Of a DNA stretch of 64,000 nt, positions 40,601-50,000 are shown piece after piece. This stretch comes from Mycolicibacterium aichiense. Its GTDB lineage: Bacteria; Actinomycetota; Actinomycetes; Mycobacteriales; Mycobacteriaceae. Both the position numbers and the translations under genes were made by a program. The notes under the pieces are model-generated. The model ran no database searches. It saw only the letters and a program-made list of their open reading frames with translations, and had not been told where the DNA came from. The stretch spans positions 4,030,001-4,094,000 of the forward strand of contig NZ_AP022561.1 of NCBI RefSeq assembly GCF_010726245.1, given 5' to 3'. How positions within the stretch are numbered: position 1 is the stretch's first letter; the number at the start of each line of letters is the position of its first letter.

Positions 40601-43459
40601 GGCGCGGGCGGCCAAGGCGGCACCGGCGGCAACGCCGGCGCGGCGGGCGTCGGCGGAACCGGTGGCGGCGCGGCAGGCACGATCGGCACCGGCGGCGTCG
40701 GAGGAACCGGGGGAACCGGCGGCGTGGGCGGAGTGGGCAGCACCGGAACCACCGGCGCGACGCCGACCGCGGGCGGACAAGGCGGCCAAGGCGGCGCAGC
40801 CGGCACCGGCGGCACCGGCGGCGCGGGCATCGGCGGGGTCGGCGGCGGCGCAGGCGGCCAAGGCGGTACCGGCGGCCAAGGCGGTGCCGGCGGAACCGGA
40901 GGCACCAACACCACCGCAGGCGGCCAGGGCGCAGCCGGCGGCCAAGGCGGCACCGGCGGCAACGCCGGCGCCGCTGGCATCGGCAGCAACGGCGGCTCCA
41001 ACGGCACCATCGGCACCGGTGGCCAAGGCGGCACCGGCGGAACCGGCGGCGTCGGCGGAGTGGGCACCACCGGAACCACCGGCACCACACCCACCGCGGG
41101 CGGACAAGGCGGCCAAGGCGGCGCAGCAGGCACCGGCGGCCAAGGCGGCGCAGGCATCGGCGGGGTCGGCGGCGGCGCAGGCGGCCAAGGCGGTACCGGC
41201 GGCCAAGGCGGTGCCGGTGGAACCGGAGGCACCAACACCACCGCAGGCGGCCAGGGTGCAGCCGGCGGCCAAGGCGGCACCGGCGGCAACGCCGGCGCCG
41301 CGGGCACCGGCACTCACGGCGGCGCCAACGGCAGCACCGGCACCGGCGGCAAGGGTGGTACCGGCGGCCAAGGCGGCAGCGGCGGGACGGGAACATCGGG
41401 CAGCAATTCCGCGACGACTCCGACAGCCGGCGGCCAAGGCGGCGCGGGCGGCGCGGGCGGAACCGGCGGCACCGGCGGAGCGGGTATCGGCGGTACCGGT
41501 GGCGGCCAAGGCGGCCAGGGCGGTGTCGCCGGTAATGGCGGCACCGGTGGCCTAGGTGGCAGCAACATCGGTAGCACCGGAGGGGCCGGCGCCGCGGGCG
41601 GCCAAGGCGGCACCGGCGGCAATGCCGGTGCGGCGGGTGTCGGGGGAACCGGTGGCGGGGCGGCAGGCACGATCGGCACCGGCGGGACTGGCGGACTCGG
41701 CGGCAATGGTGGCGTCGGCGGGGCAGGCACCACGGGGACGACCGGCACCACACCGACCGCCGGCGGCCAGGGCGGCCAGGGCGGCGCAGCCGGTACCGGC
41801 GGCACCGGCGGCGCGGGCATCGGCGGGGTCGGCGGCGGCGCAGGCGGCCAAGGCGGTATCGGCGGCCAAGGCGGTGGGGGCGGAACCGGAGGCACCAACA
41901 CCACCGCAGGCGGCCAGGGTGCAGCCGGCGGCCAAGGCGGCACCGGCGGCAACGCCGGCGCCGCGGGCACCGGCACCAACGGCGGCGCCAACGGCACCAT
42001 CGGCACCGGTGGCGTCGGCGGCACCGGCGGAACCGGTGGCGTCGGCGGAGTGGGAACAGCCGGCTCCAACTCCACGACAGCTCCGACGGCGGGCAGCCAG
42101 GGCGGCCAGGGCGGTGCGGCTGGCACCGGCGGCACCGGCGGCGCCGGCATCGGCGGGGTCGGCGGCGGCGCGGGCGGACAGGGCGGCATCGGTGGCCAAG
42201 GCGGTGCGGGCGGCACCGGAGGCACCAACACCGGCACGACCGGCGGCAACGCAGCCGCGGGCGGCAAGGGCGGCACCGGAGGCAACGCCGGTGCCGCAGG
42301 CACCGGCACCAACGGCGGTGCCAACGGCAGCACCGGCACCGGTGGCCAGGGCGGCACGGGCGGCAATGGCGGCGTCGGCGGCACCGGCACAGCGGGCACG
42401 ACCGGCACCACGCCCACCGCGGGCGGAACAGGAGGCACGGGCGGCACTGCCGGACAAGGCGGGACGGGCGGCAGCGGTATCGGCGGAGTCGGTGGCGGCG
42501 CCGGCGGTAACGGCGGTATCGGCGGCGCCGGCGGTAACGGCGGGACCGGCGGCACCAATACGACCGCAGGCGGCGTCGGTCAGACCGGCGGCAAGGGCGG
42601 CACGGGCGGAACCAGTGGCGCGGCCGGCGCAGGCGCCAACGGAGGGGCAAACGGCAGCATCGGTACCGGTGGTGTCGGCGGCACGGGCGGCAACGGCGGC
42701 AACGGGGCGACCGGCACCACCGGTTCCAACGGCGCCAATCCCTCCGCGGGCGGCACCGGTGGCACGGGTGGCACCGCCGGCCAGGGCGGCGCCGGCGGTA
42801 GCGGTATCGGCGGAATCGGCGGCGGCAAGGGCGGCGCGGGCGGAACCGGCGGCACCGGCGGAACCGGCGGCAAGGGTGGCAACACCACCATCGGCACCAA
42901 TACGGCCGGCAAGGGCGGGACCGGTGGCACCGGCGGAGCAGGCGGAGCCGGCGGCGTCGGGACCGACGGCGGCTCCGGCGGCACCGGCGGCAACGCGAAC
43001 ACCGCGGGCACCGGCGGCGGTGGCGGAACCGGGCGGGGCTCCGGTAGCGGCGGCGCCGGCGGAACGGGCGGAACCGCAGGCGTCGGAGGCAAGGGCGGCA
43101 ACGCCGGCGGCGGCAACGGCAGCGGCGGCGGCGGCGGGATCGGTGGCAATGCCGGCACCGGCGGCACCGGCGGCAACGGGGGCACCACCGGGGCCGGTGG
43201 TGTCGGCGGCAACGGCGTGGTCGGTGGAACCGGCGGCACCGGCGGGACCGGTAGTGGTAGCGGCACCGGCGGCACCGGCGGCACCGGCGGCACCGGGGGC
43301 GGTGGCGGCACCGGCGGTGCGGGTCGGGCGGGAGCAGGTGCCGGCAAGAGCGGCGTCGGTGGCGGAGCAGGCAACCCGGGCAGTGGTCCCACCGGCGTCA
43401 ACGGCGGGGCCGGCGGGACGGGTGGCACCGCCGGGACTGGTGGGGCTGGCGGCACCTGA
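37673..43459 (+). CDS. Giant Sec-type PGRS protein without a PE domain
   Basis: The protein is 1,928 residues. The ATG at 37673 follows GGGAGCAAACC, the same sequence that precedes the next gene, so this start is preferred to the open frame from 37574. The N-terminus is a long positively charged signal (HSKLSLWLGTGAVTVG then FCATFAAASGIAHA, cleavage near residue 52) rather than a PE domain. A Ser/Thr/Pro/Ala linker follows, then TGRPLVGNGADGT at about 149-160, the motif that normally joins PE to PGRS. The remaining 1,750 residues are GGxGGx repeats with Asn, organised into about 110-residue modules. Probably a surface protein. No catalytic domain is seen. Confidence 0.85.
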   Translation: MAARHRAAGRTKAKAIRRAQQRHSKLSLWLGTGAVTVGFCATFAAASGIAHADSSPDSAPHGGASSKAGSTGRTTPASHRPANATHSGSVAVPAAAGPHKPEHVPANSPHLRVHALSLPGTALPAPNSLLAAKTPRASDNVDPITVLTGRPLVGNGADGTADSPNGKPGGWLFGNGGDGWSAPSNSGIAGGNGGLAGLVGNGGRGGTGAAGQAGGNGGSALWFGAGGQGGAGGAATVSGQAGGNGGAGGQGGLIGGGSSGNGGDGGAGLGSGNGGNGGNGGAGGYLNAGGSGGAGGNSGTGTGGNGGTGGGAMQAGGAGGAGGNGGTGGNGGAGGIANSYGFGNAVGGAGGQGGIGTIGAGGAGGEGGAAIMGPYDFTLNGAVPAPWGTAVGAAGGNGGAGATVGGAGGTGGMAYNTLASGLATGGKGGSGGASGGAGQPGGTGGAGGSAYGAAGSAGDGGDGGDGIDGAVGVAGTDSATAPSAGGQGGAGGSGGAGGNGGAGGGGIVGGRGGNGGAGGKGGTGGLGGTNTGTSGGAGGAGGQGGTGGAGGAAGAGGSNGGASGTMGLGGAGGLGGNGGGGATGSAGITGSSATAGSQGGQGGAAGQGGTGGAGGGTGGQGGVGGKGGAGGTGGTNTGTSGGAGGAGGQGGTGGSAGAGGLGGSGGGATGAIGTGGAGGTGGAGGGGGVGAAGTTGPSATAGSQGGQGGAGGQGGTGGAGIGGAGGGAGGQGGVAGVGGTGGQGGSNTGTTGGGGGAGGQGGQGGDAGAAGLGGSGGGVIGTIGSAGAGGLGGKGGAGGTGTTGTSGTTPTAGGQGGQGGAGGQGGTGGAGIGGAGGGTGGQGGVAGVGGTGGDGGANTGNNGGSGGAGGQGGSGGTAGAAGTAGSNGGTIGTIGSAGAGGLGGNGGAGGTGTTGTSGATPTAGGQGGSGGAAGQGGTGGAGIGGAGGAAGGQGGIGGKGGVGGIGGTNTTAGGQGGAGGQGGTGGNAGAAGVGGTGGGAAGTIGTGGVGGTGGTGGVGGVGSTGTTGATPTAGGQGGQGGAAGTGGTGGAGIGGVGGGAGGQGGTGGQGGAGGTGGTNTTAGGQGAAGGQGGTGGNAGAAGIGSNGGSNGTIGTGGQGGTGGTGGVGGVGTTGTTGTTPTAGGQGGQGGAAGTGGQGGAGIGGVGGGAGGQGGTGGQGGAGGTGGTNTTAGGQGAAGGQGGTGGNAGAAGTGTHGGANGSTGTGGKGGTGGQGGSGGTGTSGSNSATTPTAGGQGGAGGAGGTGGTGGAGIGGTGGGQGGQGGVAGNGGTGGLGGSNIGSTGGAGAAGGQGGTGGNAGAAGVGGTGGGAAGTIGTGGTGGLGGNGGVGGAGTTGTTGTTPTAGGQGGQGGAAGTGGTGGAGIGGVGGGAGGQGGIGGQGGGGGTGGTNTTAGGQGAAGGQGGTGGNAGAAGTGTNGGANGTIGTGGVGGTGGTGGVGGVGTAGSNSTTAPTAGSQGGQGGAAGTGGTGGAGIGGVGGGAGGQGGIGGQGGAGGTGGTNTGTTGGNAAAGGKGGTGGNAGAAGTGTNGGANGSTGTGGQGGTGGNGGVGGTGTAGTTGTTPTAGGTGGTGGTAGQGGTGGSGIGGVGGGAGGNGGIGGAGGNGGTGGTNTTAGGVGQTGGKGGTGGTSGAAGAGANGGANGSIGTGGVGGTGGNGGNGATGTTGSNGANPSAGGTGGTGGTAGQGGAGGSGIGGIGGGKGGAGGTGGTGGTGGKGGNTTIGTNTAGKGGTGGTGGAGGAGGVGTDGGSGGTGGNANTAGTGGGGGTGRGSGSGGAGGTGGTAGVGGKGGNAGGGNGSGGGGGIGGNAGTGGTGGNGGTTGAGGVGGNGVVGGTGGTGGTGSGSGTGGTGGTGGTGGGGGTGGAGRAGAGAGKSGVGGGAGNPGSGPTGVNGGAGGTGGTAGTGGAGGT
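39122..42748 (+). repeat. Twelve landmarks of a ~330-bp higher-order repeat in the PGRS gene
   Basis: The segment encoding (P/A)TAG(G/S)QGGQGG recurs at 39122, 39455, 39773, 40106, 40439, 40769, 41096, 41426, 41759, 42089, 42419 and 42746. Spacings are 333, 318, 333, 333, 330, 327, 330, 333, 330, 330 and 327 bases, all multiples of three. Each module of 106-111 residues also repeats GGTNTxxGG, GNAGAAG and GTIGTGG in fixed order. Confidence 0.9.
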
Positions 43460-43566
43460 CGCCGCACGACGCAGCCGTCAACCGGGCGATCGAAAGTTTG
43501 CCGTCGCGAGGATCGCGCGTTGTTACCATGTGACCGCTACCGCATCAGCGAGCATGGGAGCAAACC

Positions 43567-45018
43567 ATGGCTGCACGACACCGCGCGACAAACCCGGCGA
43601 GATCTCGCCGTCGGCGCACCGTCGGCCGGCCGGCCCCCCAGCCGCTTCACAGCAAAGTATCAATCTGGTTGGGCACTGGCGCCCTCGCCCTCGGCGTTTG
43701 CGCTGCGCTGAACGGCGCGACGGGTGTGGCCCACGCCGATTCACCCAGCGATGATTCCCCGTCGTCAGCACACAGCAGCACCGGCGCGAAAGTCGGCGGT
43801 ACAGGACGAACGACAGCGCCCAAACGCACCGGCACCGTCAAACCGGGAGCCAGCAACCGCACCATCCCTGCAAAGTCGACATCAGCCGCTCGCCGCATAA
43901 CGCCGGCGGCGACGCCCGCAGCGGCTGCCGACTCGAGCTCCACCGCCGAGGCCGCTACGACCGAGCCGGCCGCATCCGTCGTGCAATCCGGCACCGCGAC
44001 GTCGGCCAGGACCGCGGCGACTCTGACGGCGTCCGCGGCGGACTCGCCCACCGCCCCACCGAATCTCACGCTCACCGACATCATCGGCGCGATCGTCGCG
44101 TATGCCCAGACGGGAGGCGGCGGCCCGACGGTATCGATCAGCTTCCCCGAGATCGTTACCGCCCTCGTCACCAACGAATGGCAGGGCCGTCCGATCATCG
44201 GCAACGGAGCGGATGGCACCGCGACGAACCCGGACGGGCAGGGCGGCGGCTGGTTACTGGGTAGCGGCGGCAAGGGTTACACCTGGACCGGCGCGACCTG
44301 CACCAACAGTGCCGGCTGCACGGGCGGCAATGGCGGAGCCGGCGGCCTGATCGGTAACGGCGGCAACGGCGGCGACGGCGCGAACGGCGGAACCGGCGGC
44401 GCAGGCGGGTCCGCCCTGTTGTTCGGCGTCGGCGGTAACGGCGGCGCAGGCGGAGCCAACACCGCCGGAGTCGGCGGCGACGGCGGCGCGGGCGGGAGCG
44501 GCGGTCTGATCGGCGGCGCCGGCGGCAACGGCGGCACAGGCGGGGACGGCCAAACGGGTGGCAACGGCGGCGCAGGCGGCGCTGTCGTCAGCTTCGGATT
44601 CGGTTACTTCACCGGCGTTTACCACCCCGGGAGCGTGTACGGCGGGAACGGCGGCGCAGGCGGAACCGGCACCAGCGGAGCAGGCGGCAACGGCGGCGCA
44701 GGCGGCACGGCTGACCTCTCGAGCGATCCGTTGTGGGACTACCTCTTGTCGGTCGCGACGCTGATTCCCGGCGTCGTCTCCCCCGGCAATGCGGTCGGTG
44801 GGCAGGGCGGTGCCGGCGGGACCGGCACGACCACCGGTGGCGCCGGCGGCCAGGGCGGGATCGCGTACAACTACAGCCTCGGGAACTCCATCGGCGGCAA
44901 GGGCGGCAACGGCGGCGGCGGGACAACAGCCGGCGGGGCAGGTGGCACCGGTGGCATCGCCGTCGCGGCCAATGGGACGGCGACCGGCGGAGCAGACGGC
45001 AGCCCTGGATTGCCGTAA
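43567..45018 (+). CDS. Sec-type PGRS protein without a PE domain, short paralogue
   Basis: The protein is 483 residues, with the same leader and start context as the gene before it (GGGAGCAAACC then ATGGCTGC). The signal is HSKVSIWLGTGALALGVCAA with cleavage after AHA near residue 57. A Ser/Thr/Ala linker and a short folded-looking stretch (LTLTDIIGAIVAYAQTGGG, then FPEIVTALVTNEW) lead to GRPIIGNGADGT at about 207-218. A PGRS domain of about 250 residues follows, with a hydrophobic interruption (DPLWDYLLSVATLIPGVVSP). It ends four bases before the convergent ligase gene. Likely exported; role unknown. Confidence 0.82.
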   Translation: MAARHRATNPARSRRRRTVGRPAPQPLHSKVSIWLGTGALALGVCAALNGATGVAHADSPSDDSPSSAHSSTGAKVGGTGRTTAPKRTGTVKPGASNRTIPAKSTSAARRITPAATPAAAADSSSTAEAATTEPAASVVQSGTATSARTAATLTASAADSPTAPPNLTLTDIIGAIVAYAQTGGGGPTVSISFPEIVTALVTNEWQGRPIIGNGADGTATNPDGQGGGWLLGSGGKGYTWTGATCTNSAGCTGGNGGAGGLIGNGGNGGDGANGGTGGAGGSALLFGVGGNGGAGGANTAGVGGDGGAGGSGGLIGGAGGNGGTGGDGQTGGNGGAGGAVVSFGFGYFTGVYHPGSVYGGNGGAGGTGTSGAGGNGGAGGTADLSSDPLWDYLLSVATLIPGVVSPGNAVGGQGGAGGTGTTTGGAGGQGGIAYNYSLGNSIGGKGGNGGGGTTAGGAGGTGGIAVAANGTATGGADGSPGLP

Positions 45019-45022
45019 GGCG

Positions 45023-46786
45023 TTAGGCGTCCACCCGGGTGAACTGGTTGCGCTGGTAGAGGTCCTTCGACAGCTGTCGCCGGACCTTGCCGCTTGTGGT
45101 GACCGGGATGGAACCGGGGCCCACCAGCACGAGATCCGCGACTGCGATGCCGTGCGTATTCGAAATCGCCACCGTCACATCGCGTTTGATGGCCTCGAGC
45201 TTCTCCGCGACCTCTGCCTCGGTGTCGCCACGCTTCCTGATCTCCATCACCACGACCAGCTTTTCGACGGAGTCGTCGGGAACAGCGACCGCGACACAGC
45301 GGCCGCCGGTGACCTCGGTGACCGTCGCCTCGATGTCGTCGGGGGCATGGTTGCGGCCGTAGATGATCAGGATGTCCTTGATGCGGCCCACGACGAACAA
45401 CTCGCCCTCGGAGATGAAGCCCACGTCGCCGGTCCGGAGCCACGGTCCGACGGGCGTGCCCTCCGATGGCGAGACGATCGTCGCGCCGAACGTGCGCGCC
45501 GTCTCCTCGGGCTTCTCCCAGTAGCCGGCGCTGACGTTGTCGCCGTGGCACCAGATCTCGCCGGTCTTGCCTTCGGGAACCTCCGAATGGGTCTCCGGGT
45601 CGACTATCCGCAAGATCGGTGAGCGAGCACTGATGGGGCCGTCGTAGCTGATCAACGGCGTCCCCTCGGCACCGCTGACCCGCTTGGCCTCGCCGGCGGT
45701 CAGCGCGTCGGAGTCGAAGTGGACGACCTTGATCGGGTCTTCGGGCTTGGGTGTCGACATGTAGAGCGTCGCCTCGGCCATGCCGTAGGACGGCTGGATC
45801 ACGTTCTCGTTCAGGTTGAACCGAGCGAACCGGTCGGTAAACCGCTTGATCGTCGCCGGCTGGACGCGTTCGGCGCCGCTTTGGATGGTGTGCACACCGC
45901 CGAGGTCGAGTCCGGCCATGTCTTCGTCGGACGTCTTGCGCGTCGCCAGATCGAACGCGAAGTTCGGTGCCGCAGTGAACGGGCACGGATTGGTGGCCAG
46001 CAACTGCATCCAGCGCGCGGGCCGCACCAGGAACGACGCCGGGCTGGTCAGCACCGCGCTGGTCCCCAGCACGATCGGCGAGCACACTCCCAGGATCAAT
46101 CCGAGGTCGTGGAAGAACGGCAGCCACGAGACGAACGTCAAGTCCGGCGGAGTGATGCCGGCATGCCGCGAGTAGTCGGTGGTGATCTGCTGCAGGTTCG
46201 TCAGGAGATTCGTGTACGAGATCATCACGCCGGCCGGCGAACGCGTCGAGCCCGACGTGTACTGCAAATAGGCGGTGTCGTGGGGACTGCCGTCCTCGTA
46301 CATTCCGCCACCGGACTGCGGCGGGGCGTCCAGGTCGAGCCGATCGACTTCGATGATCGCGGGCGCCGGCTGCCCCGATTCCGGCGTCACGCTGCGAGCG
46401 ACTTCGGCTACCACCGCGGAAGTGGTGAGAACAGCAACAGGCGAGGCGTCGCGGAGTACCGATTCGACCCGCTCGTCGGTGACACCCCCCATCGGGACCG
46501 ACAGCGGGACGGGAATCACTCCGGCGTGTAGCGCACCGAGGAAAGCGACGATGTACTCCAGCCCCTGCGGCGCGATGATCATCGCTCGGTCGCCGGCCGC
46601 GGCGGTCAGCCGGAGCTCACGGGCCATATTGGTGACCCGGCGATACAACTGCGGCCACGTCAGGCTGATCGGGACGCCGGCCCAGTCCTGGTCATAGTCG
46701 ATAAAGGTGTACGCCGTGTCGTCCGGCTGCATACTTGCTCGCTCGCGCAGCAGAGCCGGAAGAGAAGCCTCGATCGCCTGTGTCAC
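45023..46786 (-). CDS. Long-chain fatty acyl-AMP ligase, FadD23-like
   Basis: FAAL enzymes adenylate fatty acids and hand them directly to PKS or NRPS carrier proteins. From the GTG at 46786 the protein has 587 residues, with the A3 loop [14 protein letters not shown] (about 176-189), [52 protein letters not shown] and the C-terminal [20 protein letters not shown] in place of STGxPKG and the insertion before the C-terminal domain fit FAALs such as M. tuberculosis FadD23. The start is supported by a TAGCTT -10 seven bases upstream (leaderless). It diverges from the PKS it probably primes. Confidence 0.88.
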   Translation of the reverse strand: MTQAIEASLPALLRERASMQPDDTAYTFIDYDQDWAGVPISLTWPQLYRRVTNMARELRLTAAAGDRAMIIAPQGLEYIVAFLGALHAGVIPVPLSVPMGGVTDERVESVLRDASPVAVLTTSAVVAEVARSVTPESGQPAPAIIEVDRLDLDAPPQSGGGMYEDGSPHDTAYLQYTSGSTRSPAGVMISYTNLLTNLQQITTDYSRHAGITPPDLTFVSWLPFFHDLGLILGVCSPIVLGTSAVLTSPASFLVRPARWMQLLATNPCPFTAAPNFAFDLATRKTSDEDMAGLDLGGVHTIQSGAERVQPATIKRFTDRFARFNLNENVIQPSYGMAEATLYMSTPKPEDPIKVVHFDSDALTAGEAKRVSGAEGTPLISYDGPISARSPILRIVDPETHSEVPEGKTGEIWCHGDNVSAGYWEKPEETARTFGATIVSPSEGTPVGPWLRTGDVGFISEGELFVVGRIKDILIIYGRNHAPDDIEATVTEVTGGRCVAVAVPDDSVEKLVVVMEIRKRGDTEAEVAEKLEAIKRDVTVAISNTHGIAVADLVLVGPGSIPVTTSGKVRRQLSKDLYQRNQFTRVDA

Positions 46787-46793
46787 GCGAAGC

Positions 46794-46799
46794 AAGCTA
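46794..46799 (-). promoter_or_regulatory. -10 element of possible leaderless FAAL promoter
   Basis: TAGCTT on the minus strand ends seven bases before the GTG at 46786. No ribosome site is present in front of that codon, so a leaderless message is the simplest reading. Confidence 0.4.
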
Positions 46800-46840
46800 T
46801 CAAAGGCCGTTGTCCCGATACCTTTGAACCGGGATTTGAG

Positions 46841-46854
46841 TGACGCTTGCGTCA
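46841..46854. promoter_or_regulatory. Palindrome in the FAAL-PKS divergent region
   Basis: TGACGC-TT-GCGTCA is a perfect 6-bp inverted repeat. It lies between the two divergent promoters, and a related half-site TGCGTCA occurs again at 46971-46977. It is a candidate operator for coordinated control of the ligase and the PKS. Confidence 0.45.
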
Positions 46855-46950
46855 AGTACCCCGTACCGTCGCTAAGCGGGCGCCGAAGGCACCTGCGCAA
46901 CGGCTCGACTCGTCGGTCTGCCGCTGCGGATAGTTGCGAATCAAGCAAAC

Positions 46951-46980
46951 TTGACCCGCAACGCTGCGTCTGCGTCAATA
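46951..46980 (+). promoter_or_regulatory. Possible PKS promoter
   Basis: TTGACC (46951-46956), an 18-base spacer and TCAATA (46975-46980) would start transcription near 46987, leaving a leader of about 75 bases before the PKS ATG. The TGCGTCA half-site overlaps the -10. Confidence 0.35.
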
Positions 46981-47062
46981 ATTGCCTTGCCCGGGTTCGG
47001 GGGAACCGGCGGTGAGTCAGCAACGGACCGGTCCGCAGTTTTCGTTGCTGTGGAGAGACGGG

Positions 47063-50000
47063 ATGGTTTCATTCGGTGCGATCGATGACCGGACAGGTTG
47101 TTCAGACCCGGCGGATCCCTCGGCCGCTGTGAACGCCACATCGCCCACGCCGATCGCCGTCATCGGCATGGCCTGCCGACTCCCCGGTGGTATCGAGTCC
47201 CCTGAGCAGCTGTGGGAGGCGTTGCTGCGGGGCGACGACCTGGTCACCGAAGTCCCTCGCGATCGCTGGGACAACGACGAGTACTACGACCCCGAAGCCG
47301 GTGTGCCAGGTCGAACGGCATCGAAGTGGGGCGCATTCCTCGACGATGTCGCCGGCTTCGATTCGGAATTCTTCGGCATCAACGAAGATGAGGCCGCGGC
47401 GATCGATCCGCAGCACCGCTTGCTGTTGGAGACCGCCTGGGAGGCCATGGAGCACGCCGGGCTCACACCGGACAAGCTCAAGGACTCGCTGACCGGTGTC
47501 TTCACCGGATTGACCCATGCCGACTACCAAACGGTATCGGCCGATTCCGACGCCATGGAGGGGCCGTACGGATTCGCCGGAAACACCTTCAGCATGGCGG
47601 CCGGCCGCATCGCCTACACGCTCGGACTCCGCGGTCCCGCACTGGCCGTCGACACCGCGTGTTCGTCCGGCCTGCTCGCAGTGCATATGGGATGCCGCAG
47701 CCTGAGCGAGGGTGAAAGCGACCTGGTGTTCGCCGGGGGCGCGTACGTGATGCTGGACCCGCGCAAATATCTGGCTGGGACGGCAGCGGGTCACCTATCC
47801 CCGACCGGACGCTGCCGCGCCTTCGACGTCGCAGCCGATGGCTATGTCGCCGGCGAAGCCTGTGCGATGGTGCTGCTCAAGCGATTGCCGGATGCGCTGC
47901 GCGACGGCGACCGGATCCTCGCCGTCATCCGCGGTACGGCCGCCAACCACGACGGCCACACCGTGAACATCTCCACCCCCTCCGCCGCTGCCCAGGCCGC
48001 GGTGTACCGGACCGCGCTGGCTGCTGCCGACGTCGACGCAGACAGCATCGGCATGATCGAGGCGCACGGACCCGGCACACCGGTCGGTGATCCGATCGAG
48101 TTCGCCAGCTTGAGCGCGGTGTACGGCACCTCCGAGCCCTGCGCACTGGGCTCGGTGAAGACCAACGCCGGTCATTCGCAATCGGCGTCCGGTGCCGTCG
48201 GTCTGATCAAAGCGATTCTGGCTGTGCAGCACGGTGCGGTTCCGCGCAATCTGCACTTCACCCGCCTGCCCGACGACCTGGCCCGCATCCCGACGAAACT
48301 CTTCGTGCCGCAGGAGACGACGCAGTGGCCCACCAGCGGCCTACATCCGCGGCGTGCGGCTGTGTCGTCGTACGGGGTGTCCGGCACCAACGTGCATGCC
48401 ATCGTCGAACAAGCTCCTCTCCCCCAGAGCCGGCCGAACGTCGGGGAGGACGACAGCGTCACACCCGTCGCGCTTCTCTTCCCGGTGTCGTCGACCTCCG
48501 CAGAGCAGCTCCGCCGCACCGCGGGCCGCCTCGGCCAGTGGGTGCAAACCCATGACGACGTCGCCTTGCCCGATCTGGCGTACACGTTGGCCCGCCGTCG
48601 CGCGCACCGCCCGGTGCGGACCGCGGTGACAGCCCGCACCCGACCGGAATTGACCAGAGCGCTGCGTGGGGTGGCCGATGGCGATGCGCCCTATCCGGCC
48701 GAACTGGGACACGGCGAGCGCGGACCGGTATGGGTGTTTTCCGGACAGGGATCGCAGTGGGCCCGCATGGGCACCGAATTGCTGGCCACCGAACCGGTTT
48801 TCGCCGCGACGATTGCGCAGATCGAGCCGCTGGTCGCCGAGGAGTCCGGGTTCTCGGTAACCGCCGCGATGACGGCAGCGGACGTGGTGAGCGGTGACGC
48901 CCACCTCCAGCCGACCGTGTTCGCCGTGCAGGTCGCGCTGGCGGCGACCATGGCTGCCTACGGTGCGCGTCCAGGCGCGGTCATCGGATATTCGATGGGT
49001 GAGGTCGCCGCCGCGGTGGTCTGCGGGGCGCTGTCTCTCGAGGACGGTGTGCGGGTGGTCTGCCGTCGCGCGCTGCTGATGGCGGGAATCGCGGGGGCCG
49101 GGATCATGGCATCGGTGGAACTGCCTGCCAAGCAGGTACTTTCGGAGCTGACCCTAGGCGGCATCAAGGATGTCGTGGTCGGCGTCGTCGCCGCCCCCGA
49201 GTCCACGGTGGTCAGCGGTGCGGCAGCGACCGTGCGCGAGTTGATGGCGACCTGGGAAGAACGCGACGTGATGGTGCGTCAGGCGCTGATCGACGTGGCA
49301 GCGCACTCTCCCCTCGTCGATCCGATTCTCGATGAACTCACACAGGTCCTGGCCGAGATCACGCCGCGGACGCCAGAGATTCCCTTCTACTCCGCGACGG
49401 GCTTCGACCCGCGCGAGGAGCCGGTGTGTAACAACAAGTACTGGGTGAAGAACCTTCGCAACACGGTCCGGTTCGCCGCTGCGGTGCGGGCCGCCTTGGA
49501 AGACGGCTACCGGGTGTTCGCAGAGATGTCGCCACATCCGATGCTCACCCACGCGATCGAGCGCGCCGCCGGCACGTTGGACACTCCGGTTGCCACCTTT
49601 GCTGCCATGCGGCGTGAGCAGGCCCAGCCGAACGGCTTGCGCGATCTGCTGGCCGGACTCCACAGTGCCGGTGCGGCAATTGATTTCGCCGTGCCGTATC
49701 CGACCGGTCAACTGGTGGACGCTCCACTGCCGACCTGGACGCGGCGCCGGCTCTGGTTGGAGCACGGCGACAAGGACACCCCTGCGCACGGCGGTCACTC
49801 GATAGCGGTACACCCGCTGCTCGGCCCGCACGTACGACTGCAGGAGGAACCCGAGCGCCATGTGTGGCAGGCCGAGGTCGGCACCGAGGCCCAACCCTGG
49901 CTGGCCGACCACTCGATCCGCGACGTGCCTCTGTTGCCCGGGGCGGCGTACTGCGAAATGGCCCTGAGCGCCGCGCATACCGTGCTGGGCGATGCCGCCG

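Noticed and set aside
39122..42748. Regular repeats resembling a CRISPR array
   Set aside because: The period is about 330 bp, all units are coding and in frame, and there are no unique spacers or cas genes.
38327..43467. Long Ala- or Pro-rich open frames opposite and out of frame with the PGRS gene
   Set aside because: GGC/GCC-rich repeats keep several frames open. Only the frame with signal peptide, ribosome site and PGRS motif is credible.
46787..47023. N-terminal extension of the acyl-AMP ligase up to 47023
   Set aside because: The extension resembles no FAAL sequence and overlaps the divergent promoter region; the GTG at 46786 fits the family length and a leaderless promoter.
46982..47062. 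Upstream TTG start for the PKS
   Set aside because: There is no ribosome site and no similarity to PKS N-termini; the ATG at 47063 has GGAG at proper distance.
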